Of a DNA stretch of 64,000 nucleotides, positions 52,187-60,734 are shown piece after piece (positions within the stretch are counted from its first letter, which is position 1; each line of letters starts with the position of its first letter). This DNA comes from Nitrospirillum viridazoti CBAmc. Lineage in GTDB: Bacteria; Pseudomonadota; Alphaproteobacteria; Azospirillales; Azospirillaceae. Position numbers and translations under genes: made by a program. The stretch is from NCBI RefSeq assembly GCF_000730165.1, contig NZ_CP022112.1:970001-1034000 (forward strand), written 5' to 3'. A model generated the notes under the pieces. That model worked only from the letters and a program-made list of their open reading frames with translations. It did no database searches and had not been told where the DNA came from.

Positions 52187-52819
52187 TCAGCCGTCCATCT
52201 GGTTGGCGATGGCAAATCGGATCAAGCCGGCCAGGTTCTTGACCCGCAGCTTGTCGCGCATCAACGAAGACGCGTTGGCGACCGTCTTGTAGCTGACGCC
52301 CAGCTTGGCCGCGATCTGGTCGTAGTTGTTGCCCCGGGCCAACAGGGCCAGCACTTGCTTTTCCCGCTCAGACAGGTCGCGCATGGGCAGGCTGTTACCC
52401 CTGCTGCGCAGCAGGGCCACCTGCACGGCCAGCTTGTGGTTCAGGTGCGGCTCCCCCGCCAGGGCCCGTTCACAGGCGGCCATCAGTTCGGCGGGCGGCG
52501 CGTCCTTCAGCACATAACCCAGGGCCCCACACTCCAGCGCGCGGGCAACGACGGTGGGATCGTTGTGCATGCTGAAGACGACGATACGGGCGTTGGCGTT
52601 GCTGGTGCGGATGCGGCGGATCAAGGCCAGGCCACCGAGATCGTCGCCACTGAACGTCAGGTCGACGATGACCATGTCCGGCCTGCGCCGCAGGTAGGAG
52701 CGATAGCCAGCCACCACGCTGCCGGCGTCGAACACCGCATCCACCCCCATGTCCTGCAGCACGCGGCGGCAGCCCTGATACACGATGGGGTGATCGTCAA
52801 CGACGAGGGCGGTGGTCAT
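52187..52819 (-). CDS. mxaB: NarL/LuxR-type response regulator of the mxa cluster (MxaB position)
   Basis: This 210-residue protein has a receiver domain with VDDHPIVYQG (Asp-8, Asp-9), phospho-acceptor Asp-53 (MVIVDLTFSG) and a conserved Lys near 104. The GerE-type HTH spans residues ~143-205 (LSEREKQVLALLARGNNYDQ, then IAAKLGVSYKTVANASSLM). It overlaps the kinase stop by one base. Methylobacterium has a response regulator gene, mxaB, at the end of its mxa operon, needed for methanol dehydrogenase expression. The same position supports the name, which is inferred. Confidence 0.8.
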   Translation of the reverse strand: MTTALVVDDHPIVYQGCRRVLQDMGVDAVFDAGSVVAGYRSYLRRRPDMVIVDLTFSGDDLGGLALIRRIRTSNANARIVVFSMHNDPTVVARALECGALGYVLKDAPPAELMAACERALAGEPHLNHKLAVQVALLRSRGNSLPMRDLSEREKQVLALLARGNNYDQIAAKLGVSYKTVANASSLMRDKLRVKNLAGLIRFAIANQMDG

Positions 52820-54339
52820 CAGGCCGTCTCCTGCGATGGGAACTGGGCGAGTTCTTCGATGGCCGCCAGCGGCAGCCGAATGGTCAGCGCCGTGCCATCG
52901 GCGGAGGTGGTGAGATCGAACCAGCCGGACAGCGCCTCCACCCGCTCGCGCATGCCGGACAGGCCCATGCCCGCGCGCCGGCTGCGACGGTCGAAGCCCT
53001 TGCCGTCGTCCTCGATGCGCATCTCCAGGCAGGGCACACTGTCCACCATCCTTTCCCCAAAGGTCAGCAGGACATGGTGGGCCCGGGCGTGGCGAGCGGC
53101 GTTCAGCAGCCCCTCGCGGGCGCAGCGGTAGAAGGTCAGATCGACGATGACACCGTAGCTGTCGCGCACGGCGCCGAAACGGTGATTGATGGCCGGCCCG
53201 GTGCCGTCGTCGGCCCCGTCGCCGAAATCCAGCAGCACCTTATGGATGCAGTCCCTCAACGGCACCTGGCCCAGCGCCATGGGGCGCAGGCCGTCCAGGA
53301 CCTGACGGTTCACCCGCTGCACCGTCTGCACCAGGGAGACGACGTCCTGCGCCCGCTCGAACAGCCGCGCGTCGGCCTCGCGCCCCTGTGTCAGGGCGGC
53401 GATGGAGGCGGCGCTGGCCTCCAGCGCGAACAGGCAGGGGCCGACATCGTCGTGCAGTTCCAGCGCCGTGCGCCGCCGCTCATCATCATGCGCGGTCAGC
53501 AGCTTGCGGTTCAGGTCGCGGTTGGCCTGGTTGGCGGCCAGCAAGGCCGCCGCCGCCGTGTTGAAATGGTCGGTGATCTCACCCAGTTCCCGCGAGGAGG
53601 GGCGCGGCAGGTGCACGGCGTAGTTTTTGCCTTCCAGTTCCCGCAAACCAGCGCCCAGGCGGGTCAGCGGCGCCAACGCCCGCCCGAACAGCAGGTAGAG
53701 TGCCACCAGGGTGGCCAGGTTGACACCCAGCACCAGTCCCATGACGGAACGGGCGTAGGTCCAGGCCTCGTCGATCTCATCACCGGGTTCGGATTCCACC
53801 GTCACGGCGCCGATATGCTGCTGCCGCACGATGATGGGAAAGATCTTGGACTCGATGGGCGGGGCGATCAGCCGGTTGAACCAGCGCGGCGCCTCGGCAT
53901 ACGTGTCGGCGCCGGCGTGCCCGCCAACGATGGAGCCGGCATTGGGGCCGGCGGGCTGGCGGCTCGCCTCCATCACCCGGCCGTTGTTATCCGTCACCGT
54001 GATCTTGACGTGCCGGAGGGACCGTAGCGGCAGGGGCACGTTCTCCAACCGGGGCGTCCCCGTGTCATCCGCCAGCAGGCGGGTGGCGTCGGCGACCAGC
54101 AGGTCGGCCAACTGGATGGATGACGCGATTTCCAGCCGCGTGGAGGTCCGCGCCTTCAGGATGATGACCCCGCCCAACAGCACCGCGGCCACGCAGTCGA
54201 CCGCCAGCACGATGGCGATCAGGCGCACGCGCAGGGAATAACGGGATAGGCTGAACAGCGCGCCACGGGGCTGGCGCGGCGGCTTTTCCACCACCGACCC
54301 GGCCATCGGAACGGGGCTATGCGGCAATGACGTGTCCAT
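52819..54339 (-). CDS. Sensor histidine kinase (HisKA_3) next to the mxa cluster
   Basis: This 506-residue protein has TM1 near residues 38-62 and TM2 near 198-219, enclosing a periplasmic sensor domain (~65-195). The HAMP domain covers ~217-270, and the HisKA_3 box ALELHDDVGPCLFALEASAA has phospho-His-296. The ATPase domain is REGLLNAARHARAHHVLLTF, then DDGKGFDRRSRRAGMGLSGM. It should sense a periplasmic or membrane signal and phosphorylate the regulator encoded next. Its location suggests control of methanol oxidation. Ten bases separate it from the lipoprotein gene upstream. Confidence 0.85.
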   Translation of the reverse strand: MDTSLPHSPVPMAGSVVEKPPRQPRGALFSLSRYSLRVRLIAIVLAVDCVAAVLLGGVIILKARTSTRLEIASSIQLADLLVADATRLLADDTGTPRLENVPLPLRSLRHVKITVTDNNGRVMEASRQPAGPNAGSIVGGHAGADTYAEAPRWFNRLIAPPIESKIFPIIVRQQHIGAVTVESEPGDEIDEAWTYARSVMGLVLGVNLATLVALYLLFGRALAPLTRLGAGLRELEGKNYAVHLPRPSSRELGEITDHFNTAAAALLAANQANRDLNRKLLTAHDDERRRTALELHDDVGPCLFALEASAASIAALTQGREADARLFERAQDVVSLVQTVQRVNRQVLDGLRPMALGQVPLRDCIHKVLLDFGDGADDGTGPAINHRFGAVRDSYGVIVDLTFYRCAREGLLNAARHARAHHVLLTFGERMVDSVPCLEMRIEDDGKGFDRRSRRAGMGLSGMRERVEALSGWFDLTTSADGTALTIRLPLAAIEELAQFPSQETA

Positions 54340-54348
54340 CCCTGCCCA

Positions 54349-54852
54349 TCATAGGTTGTTTTGGGCCTTATAGGACGCGACCAGCCGCGCCAGCGCCGCT
54401 GATCGATCCATGCCGGACTTTCGCAAGTTTAGGTAATGCTGGCACAAGACACCATAGATTTGCTTGTGCCGCGTGGCATCGGCCACGTCGATCATGCCCG
54501 TCAGGATGTCCACCGCCTGTTCGCGGTCCCCCGCCTCCGCCAGGAGGTCCCCGGTTTGGGCCGTGCGGTTGGCGATCATCCGTGGTTCCTCGATGAACCG
54601 CTCCGCCGCCTGGCGCAGCGCGCGGCGCAGGCGGTCCACTTCGGGATCGGTGGCCAGCACCGGACGTCCCATCTCCCGGCTGCGCAGCCAGAGGGCTGGC
54701 TCCATGGCGTCACGGATGTCCAGCCAAGCCGGCAGCTTCCCATTACCCTGCATGGCCACCACCTTGCCCTTGGGCACCGGCGTGGTTTCATCATCGCAGG
54801 CCGCGAGCGCCAGACCACAAAGCATCAGAACCACCAAGGCAGCGGCCCTCAT
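54349..54852 (-). CDS. Lipoprotein of the mxa cluster
   Basis: This 167-residue protein has a lipobox (LMLCGLALAAC, Cys near 19). The mature part is helical: DIRDAMEPALWLRSREMGRP, then EVDRLRRALRQAAERFIEEP, then VCQHYLNL-like segments. It overlaps the propeller gene by four bases, so it belongs to the mxa operon. Methylobacterium has mxaE and mxaH here, and this may correspond to mxaH, but I cannot confirm orthology. A role in methanol dehydrogenase assembly is inferred only from context. Confidence 0.6.
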   Translation of the reverse strand: MRAAALVVLMLCGLALAACDDETTPVPKGKVVAMQGNGKLPAWLDIRDAMEPALWLRSREMGRPVLATDPEVDRLRRALRQAAERFIEEPRMIANRTAQTGDLLAEAGDREQAVDILTGMIDVADATRHKQIYGVLCQHYLNLRKSGMDRSAALARLVASYKAQNNL

Positions 54853-55811
54853 GGCGCGCTATCTTTGACTGCCCTCGATGGCGGAGGGAGTAGCGTTAGG
54901 AAGCGCGGGCCGTCGCCCACCTTGATGCGTGTCAGTTCCCGCCGCCGGGCGACATCGATGACCGAAATGTCACCCGAGAACCAGTTGGCGACGTAGGCCC
55001 GGCCGGCATGGTCGGCCACGACACCCTCGGGATAGCGGCCCACGGGAACCTCCCCCTCCGCAGTCAAACGGGCGGCGTCAATGATAACCAGACTGTTGCC
55101 GTGCTGGCTGGTGACAAGGATGTTGGTGCCATCGGGCGTCACGGCCACACCATAGGGCATGCGGCCGGCTGGCACGCGCGCCGTCCGCGTCAATGTGGCA
55201 ATGTCCACCACCGCCATGTCGTCGCTGCGCACGTTGACGGCGTAGAGCGTGCGGCCATCCGGCGACAGGGCCAGGGCATAGGGGCTGTCGCCACTGGGGA
55301 TGGTGGCCAGCACGCGCATGTCGTTCGCAGTCACCACCGTCACGTCGCCGCTTTCACGGCCGGCGACATAGAGGCGGTCGCCGGCCAACAGCAGTCCGGC
55401 CGGGCTGCGGCCCACCGCCGCCGCGGCCACCATCCGGCCTGTGGCAGCGTCGAGCTTGAGCACGCGATCCTTGGACCAGTCCGACACGTAGAGGAAGCGG
55501 CTGTCGGCGGCGATGCCGAAGGGCTGTCCCTGGACCGGCAGCGTCCGCCGCACCGCACCGGTCGCCCGATCCAGCACGGCGACGTGGCCACCGTCGGGGA
55601 AGGCCATGTACATCTCCGCCCCATCCGGCGACAGGGCGATGCCCGCCGGTCCCGATCCCACCGGATAGGCGATGGGGGCGCCGCCCGCCGCGTCCACCAG
55701 GCTGACCGTACCAGCATCCTGGCTGATCACTGCGACGAGTTCACCCGCCGGGGCCGAGCCCGTGGCCAGGATCAGGCCGGCCAGCAGCAACGGGAGAAGC
55801 CGGCGGACCAT
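54849..55811 (-). CDS. YVTN-type beta-propeller protein of the mxa cluster
   Basis: This 320-residue protein has a signal peptide (LLPLLLAGLILATGSAPAG). Seven or so YVTN repeats follow, for example AYPVGSGPAGIALSPDGAEM, then PSGDSPYALALSPDGRTLYA, then PAGRMPYGVAVTPDGTNILV. Such periplasmic propellers accompany PQQ-dependent dehydrogenases and may bind PQQ, substrate or the enzyme. It occupies the mxaE place after mxaD, but that name is not assigned. It starts one base after the mxaD stop and overlaps the lipoprotein gene by four bases. Confidence 0.75.
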   Translation of the reverse strand: MVRRLLPLLLAGLILATGSAPAGELVAVISQDAGTVSLVDAAGGAPIAYPVGSGPAGIALSPDGAEMYMAFPDGGHVAVLDRATGAVRRTLPVQGQPFGIAADSRFLYVSDWSKDRVLKLDAATGRMVAAAAVGRSPAGLLLAGDRLYVAGRESGDVTVVTANDMRVLATIPSGDSPYALALSPDGRTLYAVNVRSDDMAVVDIATLTRTARVPAGRMPYGVAVTPDGTNILVTSQHGNSLVIIDAARLTAEGEVPVGRYPEGVVADHAGRAYVANWFSGDISVIDVARRRELTRIKVGDGPRFLTLLPPPSRAVKDSAP

Positions 55812-55812
55812 G

Positions 55813-56343
55813 TCAGCTTTTCCCCTCGGCCTTGGCCTTGATGCCCTCCAGTCCCGCCTTGAACAGCTTGCTCAGCGCCGCCTTCGCCGCCTCGTCATCC
55901 AGTTCCTCCGGCGGTTCGTTGCCGGTGTCGCCGCGATAGACCCGGCCGTACCATTGCACCTGCGTGCCGCCCTCTGCGCCCGCCGTCACCACCAGGGTGG
56001 CGGAATAGGAACTGGCGGGCAGAGCCTTCAGGTTGGGATCCAGCATGCGATAGGTGTAGGTCATGTGGGCCGGATCATATTCGTCCACCTCCTCCGTGAT
56101 CTTCTCGCCGTTCTTCAGCGTCATGACCCGCTTCTTGGTGCTGCCTTCGCTGGCTTTGACCTCCGCATCCCATTTGGCAATGCCGGCGAAGTCCCCGGCG
56201 ATGGCCCACACGGCCGCTGGCGTCGCCTTGATCTCAACCGTTTCATCCACCTTCTGCGGCGTGGGGCCATGCTCGGCGGAGGCCGATCCCGCCAGGCCGA
56301 TAAGTGCGGTGAGAACCAGAGGGAAAAGAAGTGTGCGTTTCAT
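55813..56343 (-). CDS. mxaD: MxaD, SRPBCC-fold periplasmic protein of methanol oxidation
   Basis: The ATG at 56343 has GGAAGG upstream and overlaps the mxaL stop by four bases. The 176-residue protein has a signal peptide ending ASA near 22, then VDETVEIKATPAAVWAIAGD and a polyketide-cyclase-like (SRPBCC) fold with PAHMTYTYRMLDPNLKALPA and VQWYGRVYRGDTGNEPPEEL. MxaD in methylotrophs stimulates electron transfer from methanol dehydrogenase to cytochrome cL. The frame extends to a GTG at 56349. Confidence 0.85.
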   Translation of the reverse strand: MKRTLLFPLVLTALIGLAGSASAEHGPTPQKVDETVEIKATPAAVWAIAGDFAGIAKWDAEVKASEGSTKKRVMTLKNGEKITEEVDEYDPAHMTYTYRMLDPNLKALPASSYSATLVVTAGAEGGTQVQWYGRVYRGDTGNEPPEELDDEAAKAALSKLFKAGLEGIKAKAEGKS

Positions 56344-57347
56344 GGCCACCTTCCAGCTGCTTTGACGAACCGTAGAAAGCCGCGCGGATACCTGGCGGGG
56401 AAAAGGCCATAGGCCGCCAGCACCGCCGCCAGGGCCAAGGCACCCGGCACCCAGCGCACGTCGGCCATCCCCTTGGCCGGACGCGGGGTGGCAGCCGCCG
56501 TCAGGGCGCGGGCCAGGTGCCGGCCATCGTCCAGGTGCGCATAAGCCAAGCCTGTCTGCCCGGCCAGGGCGCGCAGGTAGGGCTCACGCACAGAGGACAG
56601 ATGCTCCGTGCCCGTGGGTATCTCCGCCCCGAAGGGGGCGTTGCGCGCCTGATAGCCGGGGCGGCTTTCGGCATCGGGCGGCGGCGGGCCGAAATGGTTT
56701 TCGTGCTGCACATCGTTGGCGCCCCAGAACCCGATCTCATTGCCCCGGTCGTCGAACTTGGGGATGGGCGCCAGGCCGTAGCCGCCGGCCCCCACGATCA
56801 GGCCGCGCACCGCGCCCGCCTTGCCCCCGAAGGTAGGGCCGCCAGACAAGGGCAAGGGCGGCGTCTCCTGCCCGTCGGTGATGAACACCAGGTCGCTATC
56901 CAGGCCCTGGGCCATCTCGATGGCGCCGAAGATGCCCTCCGCGATGTGGCTATCACCCTCCCAGCCCTCGCGCCAGTCGACGGCGTCCACCGCCCCCGCC
57001 ACCGCGCCGTAATCGCGGCAGACCTCTACCGGTTCGAACAGCAGGAAGGGCACCCGCTCGCTGAACAGGGCCAAGCCCAGGTGGCTGGGGCACGGCAGGC
57101 GGCTCAGCAGATCGCGCAAGGCGCCCTTGGCGACGGTCAGCCGGCTGACCGGGGCGCCGTCGTGGATATAGTCGCGGGTGTTCATGCTGCCGGTGATGTC
57201 GACCACCACCAGGACCCGCACGCCGTCGCGGGTGACGGGCAACCGCGGCACGACCACGGCCGCCAGCAACAACAACAGGGCAGCGGCCAGGGCCAGCGTA
57301 CGCGGGTCCCGCGCATTACGGCGCACAAGGCGGATAACGGGTGTCAT
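56340..57347 (-). CDS. mxaL: MxaL, VWA-domain protein
   Basis: The ATG at 57347 overlaps the mxaK stop by one base, giving 335 residues. A TM lies near 18-36. The VWA domain has MIDAS motif VVVDITGSM (Asp-50, Ser-54) and DLVFITDGQETP near residue 165. A second TM lies close to the C-terminus (VPGALALAAVLAAYGLFP). MxaL, with MxaA, C, K and S, is needed to insert calcium into methanol dehydrogenase. Family and order match the Methylobacterium cluster. Confidence 0.88.
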   Translation of the reverse strand: MTPVIRLVRRNARDPRTLALAAALLLLLAAVVVPRLPVTRDGVRVLVVVDITGSMNTRDYIHDGAPVSRLTVAKGALRDLLSRLPCPSHLGLALFSERVPFLLFEPVEVCRDYGAVAGAVDAVDWREGWEGDSHIAEGIFGAIEMAQGLDSDLVFITDGQETPPLPLSGGPTFGGKAGAVRGLIVGAGGYGLAPIPKFDDRGNEIGFWGANDVQHENHFGPPPPDAESRPGYQARNAPFGAEIPTGTEHLSSVREPYLRALAGQTGLAYAHLDDGRHLARALTAAATPRPAKGMADVRWVPGALALAAVLAAYGLFPARYPRGFLRFVKAAGRWP

Positions 57348-57910
57348 CAAGGGCCCCCGCGCGGCGTGCCGGGAATGTCGGTCCACAGCCGTTTGCGGTC
57401 AGCCGTGGCGGCGTCCCCCACAGTGCGCTCAAACGCCGGGAAATCGCGGATCAGGCGGGAGGCCACGTCCAGGTTGAACTTGGCGTCCCAATCCTCCGGC
57501 ACCAGGGTCAGGCTGTTCCGGTATTCCTGGCGGGCCAGCACGACGAAGGGCCCGGCGGCGTCGATCTTGCCCTGGGTGATCAGATCCAAGCCCCGGCGCA
57601 GGTAGGCGTTGGCCAGGTTGTAGTGGGCGTCGTCGCGGATGGGGACAGCGCCATGCCCATCCAGCGCCTCCACCAGCGGCTGAGCCTCCGTCAGGCGATC
57701 CAGGCGGATCAGGAATTCCACCCGCGCCAGCAGGACTGCCGGCGGCGCATCCGCCGTCACCGCTACGTCGCGGTTGGCCTTCAGCGCCCGGATGGTTCGA
57801 TTATCCGCCGCCAGGTGCAGCCCCCAAGCGGTGGCGGCCACCGCCGCCAGACCCAGCAGGACCGGTGGGGCGGCGAGAACCAGGGTGCGCAACTGGGCCC
57901 GGAGCATCAT
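57347..57910 (-). CDS. mxaK: MxaK
   Basis: The ATG at 57910 has a strong AGGAGG site and overlaps mxaC by four bases. The 187-residue protein has one TM near 11-30 (LVLAAPPVLLGLAAVAATAW), then a TPR-like helical region (LLARVEFLIRLDRLTEAQPL, YNLANAYLRRGLDLITQGKI, EYRNSLTLVPEDWDAKFNLD). MxaK is a calcium-insertion factor of methanol dehydrogenase. The long frame upstream to 58033 is not needed. Confidence 0.85.
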   Translation of the reverse strand: MMLRAQLRTLVLAAPPVLLGLAAVAATAWGLHLAADNRTIRALKANRDVAVTADAPPAVLLARVEFLIRLDRLTEAQPLVEALDGHGAVPIRDDAHYNLANAYLRRGLDLITQGKIDAAGPFVVLARQEYRNSLTLVPEDWDAKFNLDVASRLIRDFPAFERTVGDAATADRKRLWTDIPGTPRGGP

Positions 57911-58938
57911 GCCGCCTTCCTCCTGCGCGGCGACATCACCGCCAACACCTGAGGCTGCGGCGTGATGCGGGCCTCCGCTAGCTTGGCGGCCAGCAGAACC
58001 AGGGTGGGCAGGCAGGCCAGCGCATAGGCCCAACCGGTCAGGTCATGGCGCGGCAGGCGCTCGGTATAGGTGATGGGGTAGCGTTCCAGGGCGTCGACTT
58101 GGCGGATGGCCTCCTCCACCTGCTGCGGGCTCTCCGCCTGGAAGGCGTGGTAGGGAATGCCCAGCGTCTGGAAATACAGATGCAGGAAGCGCTCCGGCAT
58201 GGCCTGGGGCGTGTCCTCGCCGGGTGCAGGTGTGTCGAACAGGCCCTTGGACCCCGCAGTGCGCAGGAACAGGAAATAGAGATCAGCGCGATGGCGGGCG
58301 AAGGCGGCGCGCAGTTGGTCCTGTACGTGCGGGTCGATAACGGCGCCACCGTCGGAGACCAGCAGGATGACATGGTGCTCATCCGGCCGGTCGGCGGCGA
58401 ACATGGACAGGGCCATGCCCAGCCCGCGCGCGATGTTGGTGAAGTCCAGCCCACGCCGATCGCTGGCGTTGACCGCCGCCAGCACGGCGTCCTGGTGGTC
58501 TGTCAGGGGCAGCACCAGCATGGGGGCGGTGGAAAAGGCGGCAACGCCGAACAGATCATGCGGCCGCCGGCCAATGAACTCACGCAGCAGGCGCTTGGTG
58601 GCCGAGGCCTTGGACTCCTCCGCCCCTGCCGGCGTGCGCCCGGCGAAGGTGTCGTTCATGCTGCCGCTGCGGTCCAGCAGCAGGACCAGCTGGGCGCCCG
58701 TGCCGATGCGGCTGACGGTGCGGCCGCCAGCGTAGGGACTGGACAGCGCCAGGACGATCAGGCCGATGGTCAACGCCCCCGCCCCCCGCAGGATATGGCC
58801 CAGCCAGGCGGACAGGTGGTCGGCCGGCACCACCGCGATGGACCCCACCGCCGTCCGCCGGTGCGGTGACCGCAGCCAAGGCAGGACCACCAGCGGCAGC
58901 AGGACCAGCATCCAGGGCTGATCGACGCCAAGAGTCAT
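57907..58938 (-). CDS. mxaC: MxaC, VWA-domain membrane protein
   Basis: This 343-residue protein has TMs near 8-22 and 52-68 and a C-terminal TM near 310-325. The VWA domain starts at about 82, with MIDAS LLLDRSGSM (Asp-89, Ser-91, Ser-93) and a later VILLVSDGGAVID. The arrangement matches MxaC of methylotrophs, needed for calcium incorporation. It overlaps mxaA and mxaK by four bases each. Confidence 0.88.
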   Translation of the reverse strand: MTLGVDQPWMLVLLPLVVLPWLRSPHRRTAVGSIAVVPADHLSAWLGHILRGAGALTIGLIVLALSSPYAGGRTVSRIGTGAQLVLLLDRSGSMNDTFAGRTPAGAEESKASATKRLLREFIGRRPHDLFGVAAFSTAPMLVLPLTDHQDAVLAAVNASDRRGLDFTNIARGLGMALSMFAADRPDEHHVILLVSDGGAVIDPHVQDQLRAAFARHRADLYFLFLRTAGSKGLFDTPAPGEDTPQAMPERFLHLYFQTLGIPYHAFQAESPQQVEEAIRQVDALERYPITYTERLPRHDLTGWAYALACLPTLVLLAAKLAEARITPQPQVLAVMSPRRRKAA

Positions 58939-59852
58939 GTCCGCCCCCGCTCAGCCACCGCCAGAGCCCGCCCCAAGACCAGCAGGTCCCTGAACGGCAA
59001 GTCGTGCCGCGCCTGGGCCGAGGCGCTGCCGAAGAAGGCGCGGCGCGAGGCCTGGAAGAAAGCTTCCAGCGGAACGTCCAAGGACGCGAAGACGGAATGG
59101 CGGTCCAGGAAGGTCTGCACGTCGTCGGCCAGGACGCGCCGGCCGTCGGCTCGGTCCAGCGCGCGATGCAGGACCAGCAACGCCTCCAGGTACCCTTCCT
59201 CCGTCTCCCCTCGCGCCTCCAGGCGCCGCAGATGACGGATGGCGATGGCGAAAGGCCGGTCCACCCGGCGCCGGAACGGCCCCCAGGCGTGATGATAGGC
59301 CAGCGGCAGCAAGGCCAGGATGGCCGCCCCGGCAAGACCGCCGGCGACGGCCCACCAGCGCACGGCGTCGGCAAGGCCGGCGGGACGATCCGCCTGCAAA
59401 TAGGCTTTGGGGTCTTCCTTGGCCGGCGGCGCCACCTCCCGCAGGGGGGAGACGCCGATGGTCCAGGGCGGTACGTCCATCGTGCGCGCGTCCCCACCCA
59501 CCTGCAGGCGTACCGAGAAGCCGGGGATTTCCATGGGCCGCGCGTCCAGCGCCACGTAGAAGTTCTGGTAGGTCATCCGCAGGGTAACGGCGCCCTTATG
59601 CTCCGCGACTGTGATGGCACGCAGGTCCAGCCAATAGGTGACGGGCCCCGGCACCGGCAGCGACGCGCGATCCAGCGACGCGCCCGGCGGTGTGGCGATG
59701 GTGATCTCCGCCGTCACCAGATCGCCCGCGAAAAAACCGATATCCCGTTCCGCCCGCACCGTCACGGCCTGGCCATCGTTCGCCCCCGGCTGCGCTTGCG
59801 CGGCCCCCACCAGCAGCACCATCACCAGCGCCAGGACGATGCGGCCCACCAT
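58935..59852 (-). CDS. mxaA: MxaA
   Basis: This 305-residue protein has a signal peptide (IVLALVMVLLVGAAQAQPGA), a beta-rich periplasmic domain (~25-155, with DRASLPVPGPVTYWLDLRAI and PPWTIGVSPLREVAPPAKED), a TM near 168-188 (WAVAGGLAGAAILALLPLAY) and a cytoplasmic helical tail (LRRLEARGETEEGYLEALLV). MxaA is required for a calcium-loaded active enzyme. It lies three bases after mxaS. Confidence 0.85.
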   Translation of the reverse strand: MVGRIVLALVMVLLVGAAQAQPGANDGQAVTVRAERDIGFFAGDLVTAEITIATPPGASLDRASLPVPGPVTYWLDLRAITVAEHKGAVTLRMTYQNFYVALDARPMEIPGFSVRLQVGGDARTMDVPPWTIGVSPLREVAPPAKEDPKAYLQADRPAGLADAVRWWAVAGGLAGAAILALLPLAYHHAWGPFRRRVDRPFAIAIRHLRRLEARGETEEGYLEALLVLHRALDRADGRRVLADDVQTFLDRHSVFASLDVPLEAFFQASRRAFFGSASAQARHDLPFRDLLVLGRALAVAERGRT

Positions 59853-59855
59853 GTC

Positions 59856-60734
59856 TCAGGCCTCCATCAAGTCGCGGGAGAAGCGGTCGATATCCAGCCG
59901 ATCGATCACCGTCACCGGCGTGCGGCCATAGCGGGCGGCCAACTGGCGGATCGCCGCCTGGCGGGCCCGTTCCGCCTCCCGCCAGCGCCGCTTCAGCCCG
60001 GGGCGCATGAACACCAGGCGCCGCCTGGCGCTTTCCAGATCGGCCAGGTCCAGCAGGCCCCAGTCAGGCAACTCCTCTTCCTCCGTGGAATCGCGGACGA
60101 CGACGGGCACGATGTCATGCATCGCCAGTCCCTCGAATACCCGGCGCAGCAGATCCATGGGCAACAGGAAGTCGGAGATCAGGAAGGCCATCTTGCGGGC
60201 GCCGGCCAAATAGGGCGCCGCCTGCGCCAATCCCTCCGCTCCCGGTTGCATGCCCCCCTTGACCATACCGGCGGCCGCCCATCGCGACGGGTCCAGCCGC
60301 TCGGCCACGTCGGTGGACACCGCGCGCCGGGCCGTGGCTGGCAGGAAGCACTCCTGCCGCATGCCGGCATCACAGCCAATCAGGCCGAAACGGTCCCCCG
60401 TGCGCGTAGCCGACCGCGCCAGGACGACGCAGAGGTCCCGCACCAGCGCCGCCTTGGCCGCCTGGCCCTGGTAGCGTAGGGAGGCCGACAGATCGACCAG
60501 GGCGTAGACGTCGATGGCGGCTCGCTGGCGAAAACGGCGCACCATGGTGGTCTCGAAGGGGTCCAGGGCCGTGGCCCGCACGTCGATGCGCCGGGCGTCG
60601 GGATATGTTGCGAAGGGCACCAGGTCACGAAAGGCCCCCAGCGCCCCCACCTGTCGGCTGGGATGGGCCCCGGCACGCCAACTGGCGATGGCCCCCCGGG
60701 GGCGATAATGGATGTCCGGAACGTCGGGGCTCAT
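59856..60734 (-). CDS. mxaS: MxaS, DUF58-like protein
   Basis: The ATG at 60734 overlaps the mxaR stop by four bases, giving 292 residues. The core has FETTMVRRFRQRAAIDVYAL and VDLSASLRYQG (VWA-like, DUF58 family), then MAFLISDFLLPMDLLRRVFE. DUF58 proteins commonly pair with MoxR ATPases, and here MxaS follows MxaR as in other mxa clusters. Role: calcium insertion or assembly of methanol dehydrogenase. Confidence 0.85.
   Translation of the reverse strand: MSPDVPDIHYRPRGAIASWRAGAHPSRQVGALGAFRDLVPFATYPDARRIDVRATALDPFETTMVRRFRQRAAIDVYALVDLSASLRYQGQAAKAALVRDLCVVLARSATRTGDRFGLIGCDAGMRQECFLPATARRAVSTDVAERLDPSRWAAAGMVKGGMQPGAEGLAQAAPYLAGARKMAFLISDFLLPMDLLRRVFEGLAMHDIVPVVVRDSTEEEELPDWGLLDLADLESARRRLVFMRPGLKRRWREAERARQAAIRQLAARYGRTPVTVIDRLDIDRFSRDLMEA

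Noticed and set aside
58866-60479. 537-codon plus-strand frame opposite mxaC, mxaA and mxaS
   Set aside because: Gln/His/Arg-rich shadow. The minus strand has three overlapping genes in the known mxa order.
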